From NCBI GenBank assembly GCA_003254885.1, contig QANT01000014.1:1-64000 (forward strand): a DNA stretch of 64,000 nucleotides, read 5' to 3'. Of this stretch, positions 58,201 to 64,000 are shown in pieces. The notes beneath the pieces were generated by a model. It saw nothing but the letters and a program-made list of their open reading frames with translations, searched no databases and was not told where the DNA came from. This DNA is from Purshia tridentata. Lineage: Eukaryota > Streptophyta > Magnoliopsida > Rosales > Rosaceae. Made by a program: the position numbers and the translations under genes. Position 1 is the first letter of the stretch. The number at the start of each line of letters is the position of its first letter.

Positions 58201-60055
58201 ACAAAAAATGGTGTAGATACTTGGATCGAAAAAGTAGCCTTTGGTGAGGAATCCTATTTGAAAACAGAAAGTGATTTATAATATTGATATACTTTTTGAG
58301 ATATAATATAGATATATTTCTTACAAATGTTAAGTGGGTTAGCTATAGTCTTCTTAGAAGCAGCAGTGATGCTTTGTTTATCTGTGGCTTGTGGTTGTCC
58401 AATGCGATACTTTTTTGGTTTTGTTTTCATACTATTAACATACAAAACCTGTTTCTAACTGGCAGGTTGCCAACTATTCAGCAGGAAGTACAGCAGCGAA
58501 AATTACTATACATGGGCTTATATCTTCTTATATGGGGAGAAGCTGCAAACTTGAGATTCATGCCAGAATGCCTTTGCTATATTTATCATCATGTATGTGT
58601 TAAGATGCTGTTTTTTGACCTTGCTTTATGACATTTATATTCCTGGAATGTAATTTGAAAAACACCACTTACTCATAGCATATGGTTACAAACACTTTTA
58701 ATTTTGTAAAATCTTGTCAACCCTAAACCACAAAGACACCCTGAGGCTTAAACACACATAGAAGTTGAGAATTAATTTTTTCTTTTTCTCTTTGGGACTC
58801 AATTCTTATGGAGGAGGGGTGGTGTACTAGATGCTTAAAATTTCTTCATGCTCTGTTATACTTCTTGAAAAGTAAATATATATATTTTTTTTTGAGTAGG
58901 AAGGGTGAAAACCTCTGAAAACTCTAATATTTTTGTAAGTCATTGAATCATAATACTTTTGAGAATCATTTAATAATCATATTTTCAGGAACTTATGTAT
59001 AATTAAAGAGGCAAACTAGTAAATTATGCCAAGTTTTAATACATTTCTGCTATTACCTCCTGTCATATATTTTCATAAGAATTTCCTGGAGTGGTATTAT
59101 AAATATCTCAAAACCAAACGACACACATATGTTCTATAGAATAGTCAATTTTAAAAGGATAAATTATCAGGTCGTAAAACTATTGCACTGGAGACGTTCG
59201 ATGGTTCCACTTTATTACCACTTTTGTTCCTCTTTTATATTTGCTGTATAAATCCAAGCCAAAGTAATTAGGATAAAGCCTATGTTTAATTTAATGGTAT
59301 CATTCATTAGTGTGCTTTACACTTTGTAGATGGCATTTGAATTGTATGGAATGCTAGCTGGGAGTGTTAGTCCAATGACGGGTGAGCACATAAAGCCAGC
59401 CTATGGTGGTGAAGATGAGGCCTTTTTGGCTAAAGTAGTAACTCCAATATATGAAACAATTGCAAAGGTGTTGCTTTTGCTACTTTTATTTGGTTAATAA
59501 AATCTCTTACTTTCCTTTTGACATTTATTACTTCATATCTCGGTAAATGTAATTTTTGTTTTTTTCAGGAGGCTAAAAGGAGCAAAGGAGGAAAATCAAA
59601 GCATTCTCAGTGGAGAAATTATGATGACTTGAATGAATATTTTTGGTACATGCTTTTCTTTGTCTATGTATCCTTTTCCTATGCAAGGGCTGTAGATTAC
59701 AAGATTTTGTTGGTGTAAAATTGTAGGTCAGTTGATTGTTTCAAGCTAGGCTGGCCTATGCGTGCTGATGCTGATTTCTTTTGCCAGCCTATTGAAGAGA
59801 ATCAAGTTGACAAAGATGAGGTATGTTGTAATTTTGGATAGAAGAAATATTTATTTCCTTCTTTTCTTGTAGATCATCCCTGGTTTTCATTATATAACGT
59901 TTTACTTCTTTCACTGAAAAAATCATGGACTGCTGTCCATTTTCTCTGTACGGTCAATTTAACTGCTACCTGCTTTGTACCAAATGTTTTTAACTTATAT
60001 ATATACACAAATTCTCTCTATAGGATGTCCATTTTTAACTAAAGAATGGACATGG

Positions 60056-60089
<34 letters not shown>

Positions 60090-63000
60090 NTTTTTTTTTT
60101 TTTTTTGTTGAGAGAAATCCTACTTTGAAAATGTGAGGGCCTTGCTAGTGGCTTATAAGGGTTCGGACTACTTCTCCTATTGCCAATTGGTTTTGGGATG
60201 GATGCCTAACTGCTTTGTACCAAATGTTTTTAACTTATATATATGCACAAATTCTCTCTATAGGATGTCCATTTTTAACTAAAGAATGGACATGGTTTTT
60301 TTTTTTTTTTTTTTNTTTTTTTTTTTTTTTTTGTTGAGAGAAATCCTACGTTGAAAATGTGAAGGCCTTGCTAGTGGCTTATAAGGGTTCGGACTACTCC
60401 TCCTATTGCCAATTGGTTTTGGGATGGATGCCTAGATTTCTTCAAAGGCCAAGTGCACTAGAATTCTAAAGCATCAAAAAACTCAAAACTCTCTTGGGCC
60501 TGGCCTTTTATAGAATTTGAACATCCAACCCAAGACCAATTGGCAATGGGTGCAGTGGCGTAAGACTTTAAAAGCACATATGATAAGCTCTAATTTTCCG
60601 GTGTGAGATATTGCTCCACATTACTCTCAACACGCTTTTGCACATGTGGTGAGATTTTTAAGCATAACACGTGAATAAATTGTATTGGGTGATATGGGAG
60701 CACCTGTGGCTGTTGGGCCTGCCTTTTGGTTTAAATGTTTGCATTTTCATTGTGGAAATCTATGTTTTTTAGAAAAAGAGACCATACACTGGGGACCGAT
60801 GGATTGGCAAAGTCAACTTTGTGGAAATACGTTCATTTTGGCACATTTTCAGAAGTTTTGATCGAATGTGGAGCTTTTATATATTGAGTTTACAGGTAAT
60901 TTTTATTTTGTTATCACGTTATTCTCCATTTATCTCTAATTAATCTTAGGATTTATGTAAAGAATATGATTTCCTTTAGGCAATGATCATTCTTGCTTGG
61001 AATGGGTCGGGAAAACTAAGTTCTGTGTCTGAAGGTGATGTCTTTAAGAAAGTGCTGAGCATCTTCATAACTGCTGCGCTATTGAAGCTTTCACAAGGTA
61101 AATAAAACCATTTGACCTTACTATTGATGTTGATTATTTATTTTTGTGTTCCTCCTGTTTCAAATCTTTTCTATGTGCCCAATCTTCAACTTAAATTGAT
61201 TTTCCAGCACAAATATGTCAAATTAAATAGATATATTTTCTGCCACTACTTATATGTTTGTATAGGAAATATATCAGTTTAAATTTGACATATTTGTCTG
61301 GAAATCACTACAGTGACAATTTCCTATGAAAATTTAGCCACATTTACCTCAACTTGAAGTAGTTGATTGTTATAGTTTCTACAAAATTGCTTCTGGAAAA
61401 CAAGGATGATAGAACCATGGTCTGATCCCATTTTAAATTCCTGCACAATCTCATAGTAAGGGCAAGAATTATGTAAATTTCCTTAGTTTATCCTTAAAAG
61501 ATATGAATTGAATGAAAAATTCAAAATCAAATTAACAACTTAGTAGAGCTTGTGAAATTTCCCTATTTGGTAGATCACTATATCTAAACTACCCTTGGTG
61601 GAGGGTGAATAGGCAATTAAAAATTATTTCTAAACTTGTGAAAGGTTCAGTTGGTATATGTTCTTAAAACTTAACTCAGTAATATGTAATACTGTTGACG
61701 AAAAGTAGATTCTGACTGGATGTTCTGTAGAATTGCATAAGCCTGCTCAAATAATATAATTTTTAATCACTAATATGATAGTCTTCTGCCTTCTATATTT
61801 TGTAATGTGATTAATCTTCTCTCTTTTTTTTTTTTCCCTCTTTTTTCAGCCGTTCTTGATCTAATTCTGAGCTGGAAAGCTAGGCAAAGCATGTCACTTT
61901 TTGTCAAAATAAGATATGTCTTAAAGGCTGTTTCAGCTGCAGCATGGGTCATTGTTTTACCAGTGACTTACGCATACAGTTGGAAAAATCCTCCTGGATT
62001 TGCACGGACCATCAGGAGCTGGTTTGGCAATGGACCAGATTCATCGTCTTTGTTTATTTTGGCTGTTGTTATTTACTTATCTCCAAATATGCTCTGTGCA
62101 TTGCTGTTTATGTTCCCATCTATTCGCCGGTTTCTTGAAAGGTCACACAATAAGCTTTTGATGCTCATGATGTGGTGGTCTCAGGTATGTAGATGGACCT
62201 TGTACAACATGATCTAGTAAACTGTATTATGGTGAATTGGTGACTGAAGCAATAAGAACTTGCCTCCTTTGGATATGATACCTGAAATCATTAATTTTCT
62301 AGCCATTTAAATTTTCTTTTCTTATTTTATTTTTCAGATGTCCAGCTCTGTCTAATACATTTGTTTGATGTCTTGCAGCCTCGGCTTTATGTTGGAAGGG
62401 GAATGCATGAAAGCTCAATCTCTCTTTTCAAGTAAGCACGCAGATTTTTATATATTTATTTTATTTCTATGGGAATGGCTTGGGATAGATGCACACTGCT
62501 CCCATTATCACTGACTGCTTTTCGTTTTTAGGTATACCATGTTTTGGGTTCTCCTGATTGTATCAAAATTATCCTTCAGTTACTACGTAGAGGTATTTCT
62601 TCAAAGTTTTCAAGCACCAACACTTCTGCTTTAATTATGAATTTTTTACCATATCCATTTTTAAATGATTAGTCTGGTGAGATAGCAATGATTCTTGAGC
62701 TACTTGTAACTTTTGGATTTTAGAGTGGTGAATTCTTGTGATGGGCAAGAATCATTTTATCACCATAACATTATGTAAAATCATGACTTATAGGTAATGG
62801 ATGGCACATGAGTATAACTCTCTCTGCATGCTCCCAACCCAAATTGATTGCCTTTCCTTCATCCCTTTTTTTTTTCTCATAATTGCTTTTAGGGAAAATT
62901 TTAACCCTATTTGTGTATCAGAATACCAATTAACTAGAAGTAAACATAGAAGCAGTGACATTAGTATGTCGTCGCAGATTTCATTATTTAACTGTTAGCC

Positions 63001-63513
63001 ACTTTGGGTTTTGCCCATGATTTATTAATAATAGGGCAGCCTGTTTGGCAATGGTTCAATAATCTTATCTTAGAGTCGGGTGAAAGGTTAGTTGAATCAG
63101 TTTTATTTGTTCTTCCTTGTTGCAGATTAGGCCTCTTGTGAAACCAACTAAAGAAATCATGAAAGTTCATATATCAACCTATCAATGGCATGAGTTCTTC
63201 CCTCAAGGTAACTGCATGAGTGGAAAACTTCCTTTTATTCTTCAGATGGTTTATGACGTCATCTTTTAACCTTTTCAGCCAAGAATAACATTGGTGTGGT
63301 GATTGCACTCTGGGCTCCAGTTGTTCTTGTATGTTAATGTTTATCTCATTTTCACATCAGTGTCTTTCATCCACTTAGTTGTGTTAAATTTACTTGAAAA
63401 TATTTTATTCTGATTTTTCTCTGCAGGTCTACTTCATGGATACTCAAATTTGGTACGCTATCTTCTCCACAATATTTGGAGGTATATATGGTGCATTTCG
63501 CCGTCTTGGAGAG
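55208..63513 (+). CDS. CALS: Callose synthase (glucan synthase-like), CalS1/CalS2 type, 5' part
   Basis: Makes beta-1,3-glucan at the plasma membrane and cell plate from UDP-glucose. Twenty coding exons read in phase: 55208-55391, 56664-56764, 57149-57270, 57368-57461, 57553-57663, 57755-57871, 57956-58048, 58152-58243, 58466-58592, 59330-59467, 59569-59645, 59727-59820, 60773-60895, 60980-61097, 61850-62184, 62379-62431, 62532-62592, 63126-63207, 63279-63328, 63427-63513. They total 753 residues without a stop; the family has about 1950, so the catalytic part lies beyond the window. Landmarks: [20 protein letters not shown] and the Vta1-like N-terminus (about 25-180), the FKS1 domain 1 ([19 protein letters not shown], about 305-420), [13 protein letters not shown], then about six membrane helices (480-750) with [22 protein letters not shown] and [19 protein letters not shown]. 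The wording ([19 protein letters not shown]) favours CalS1/2 over CalS3. No defects seen. Confidence 0.95.
55690..55925 (-). mobile_element. tRNA-derived SINE in callose synthase intron 1
   Basis: On the minus strand the sequence begins CCAAGGGATGGATTAGTTGG, containing an A-box-like TAGTTGGCAAGG. About 40 bp later is a B-box-like GAGTTCAAATC, the internal RNA polymerase III promoter of tRNA-type SINEs. The rest runs to GATGGGGTTAGGGATTAATC, followed by a short A-rich tail (GAAAAACAAAA). Target duplications were not confirmed. Confidence 0.6.
55951..56478 (+). repeat. 264 bp tandem duplication in callose synthase intron 1
   Basis: Units 55951-56214 and 56215-56478 both start ATTATAAATACATCTATA and end GTGAAGTGCTACTTT. 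They differ at only a few bases, so the duplication is recent. Confidence 0.92.
56850..56880. repeat. (AAAG)n microsatellite in callose synthase intron 2
   Basis: About seven AAAG repeats, followed by a degenerate AATAGATG(A)-type simple sequence. Confidence 0.85.
59970..60430 (+). repeat. 240 bp tandem duplication in callose synthase intron 12
   Basis: Units start at 59970 and 60210 (CTGCTTTGTACCAAATG). Each includes a long T run with one N (60090 and 60315) and the block TGTTGAGAGAAATCCTAC to GGTTTTGGGATGGATGCC. The T runs are likely collapsed or uncertain in the assembly. Confidence 0.85.
60332..60632. mobile_element. Inverted-repeat (fold-back) element in callose synthase intron 12
   Basis: The left arm TGTTGAGAGAAATCCTACG ... 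CCAATTGGTTTTGGGATGGATG is mirrored on the right by CATCCAACCCAAGACC, AATTGGCAATGGG and TGCTCCACATTACTCTCAACA. The arms are about 110-130 bp and share the ATTGCCAATTGGT core seen in small LTR-like (TRIM) repeats, so this may be two such repeats in opposite orientation. Non-coding. Confidence 0.55.
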
Positions 63514-64000
63514 GTTGGTGGATTGTTATTTTCTCTACAAATCCTGATATGTATATTACTTTCCATATTGATGAAGTAAATTCAATCTGCCAAAGCCCAT
63601 CATTTTTATCCTGTAGAGAAATATTAGAGTACACAACTCTAATATTTAAATTGGTAGAGAGAACACAAGTAAAAAAATTACTTGTATTAAAGACACAAAA
63701 TATTACAACACAACTACTCACAAAGAAAAGCTTCACATTTTGGAAGCTAACACTCACAAGCTACACTAAGGACTTTGAAGGACCCTTATTGCACTACACC
63801 TTGCTGCATGCCTTACCATAGCACCAATCACATATTTATAGGCAAGCATTTGCCGACTTCCCTGCTGCCACCGACTTGGGCATTGCATTTTAACCATTCA
63901 ATTTTACTAGCTTCTAGTGTAGTCTAGATTAGCTACTTTGGATAAGTTTTAGAATTGTCTAGAAGGCTTAACCGACATAGCTATATTTCTTAATATATTT
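63514..64000 (+). other. Callose synthase intron 20 (continues past window end)
   Basis: Donor GTTGGT follows the exon ending RRLGE. The next exon is expected to encode the conserved IRTLGMLRSRF block and is not in the window. The intron contains an LTR-like insertion from about 63612. Confidence 0.7.
63612..64000 (-). mobile_element. LTR-like insertion in callose synthase intron, minus strand, fossil
   Basis: Begins TGTAGAGAAATATTAGAG on the plus strand, which is the CTCTACA end of an LTR on the minus strand. A TATAAATATG box lies near 63835 on the minus strand. The short inverted pair at the left end (TATTAGAG ... CTCTAATA) and lack of coding sequence fit an LTR. The element runs out of the window, so size, family and second LTR cannot be judged. 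Confidence 0.45.

Noticed and set aside
60060-60332. Long T runs as a biological signal
   Set aside because: Each has an N inside, lies in a duplicated unit and is typical of uncertain assembly.

Overview
This 64 kb window is nuclear DNA of a flowering plant, almost certainly a eudicot and probably a rosid. The evidence is plant-only gene families (wall-associated kinase, callose synthase, plant mobile domain), GT-AG introns, AT-rich intergenic DNA and dense nested transposons of typical plant types. A Rosaceae origin is a guess from overall feel, not shown. Four single N bases (18251, 32778, 60090, 60315) indicate a draft assembly.

Layout. 1-6.9 kb: a wall-associated-kinase-like (WAK) gene split by a short Copia-type LTR element that keeps only gag/protease-like sequence, followed by a second, more decayed WAK copy. 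6.9-13.4 kb: a Mutator element (MULE-1) with about 480 bp terminal inverted repeats, a decayed mudrA-type transposase on + and a two-exon GRF zinc finger/membrane protein gene on -. 13.4-21.3 kb: a degenerate CACTA (En/Spm) element with TNP2-type transposase, a second coiled-coil ORF and GCGACGAA subterminal repeats. 21.5-39.8 kb: a mosaic of related long LTR-like repeats in both orientations, three hAT-type non-autonomous elements (two with exact 8 bp target duplications), a deletion derivative of a second Mutator element, and a Copia pol scrap. 39.9-42.1 kb: a TFIIE beta subunit gene copy interrupted by an LTR-like insertion with a 96 bp tandem array. 43.4-51.1 kb: a 415 bp Mutator MITE and then a 7.15 kb second Mutator element (MULE-2). 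51.1-55 kb: a MULE end fragment and promoter-side intergenic DNA. 55.2 kb to the right edge: the intact 5' part (20 coding exons, 753 residues) of a callose synthase gene of the CalS1/CalS2 type, the one clearly functional host gene here.

The most interesting object is MULE-2. It encodes a FAR1-type zinc finger plus MULE transposase whose reading frame continues through introns into an OTU-type cysteine protease domain. Convergent on the other strand is a completely open four-exon plant mobile domain (PMD) gene. Both subterminal regions carry a comb of about 20 bp palindromes (consensus TTCGGTT-N6-AACCGAA) at almost exact 33 bp spacing. The same comb, in the same 33 bp register, survives in the 0.9 kb internally deleted relative at 26.8-27.7 kb, which suggests these are the cis sites the element's proteins use. 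MULE-1 has the same convergent plan (transposase on +, accessory gene on -) with a different accessory protein, recalling maize MuDR mudrA/mudrB.

All assignments come from reading the sequence and knowledge of the families; no database search was run.
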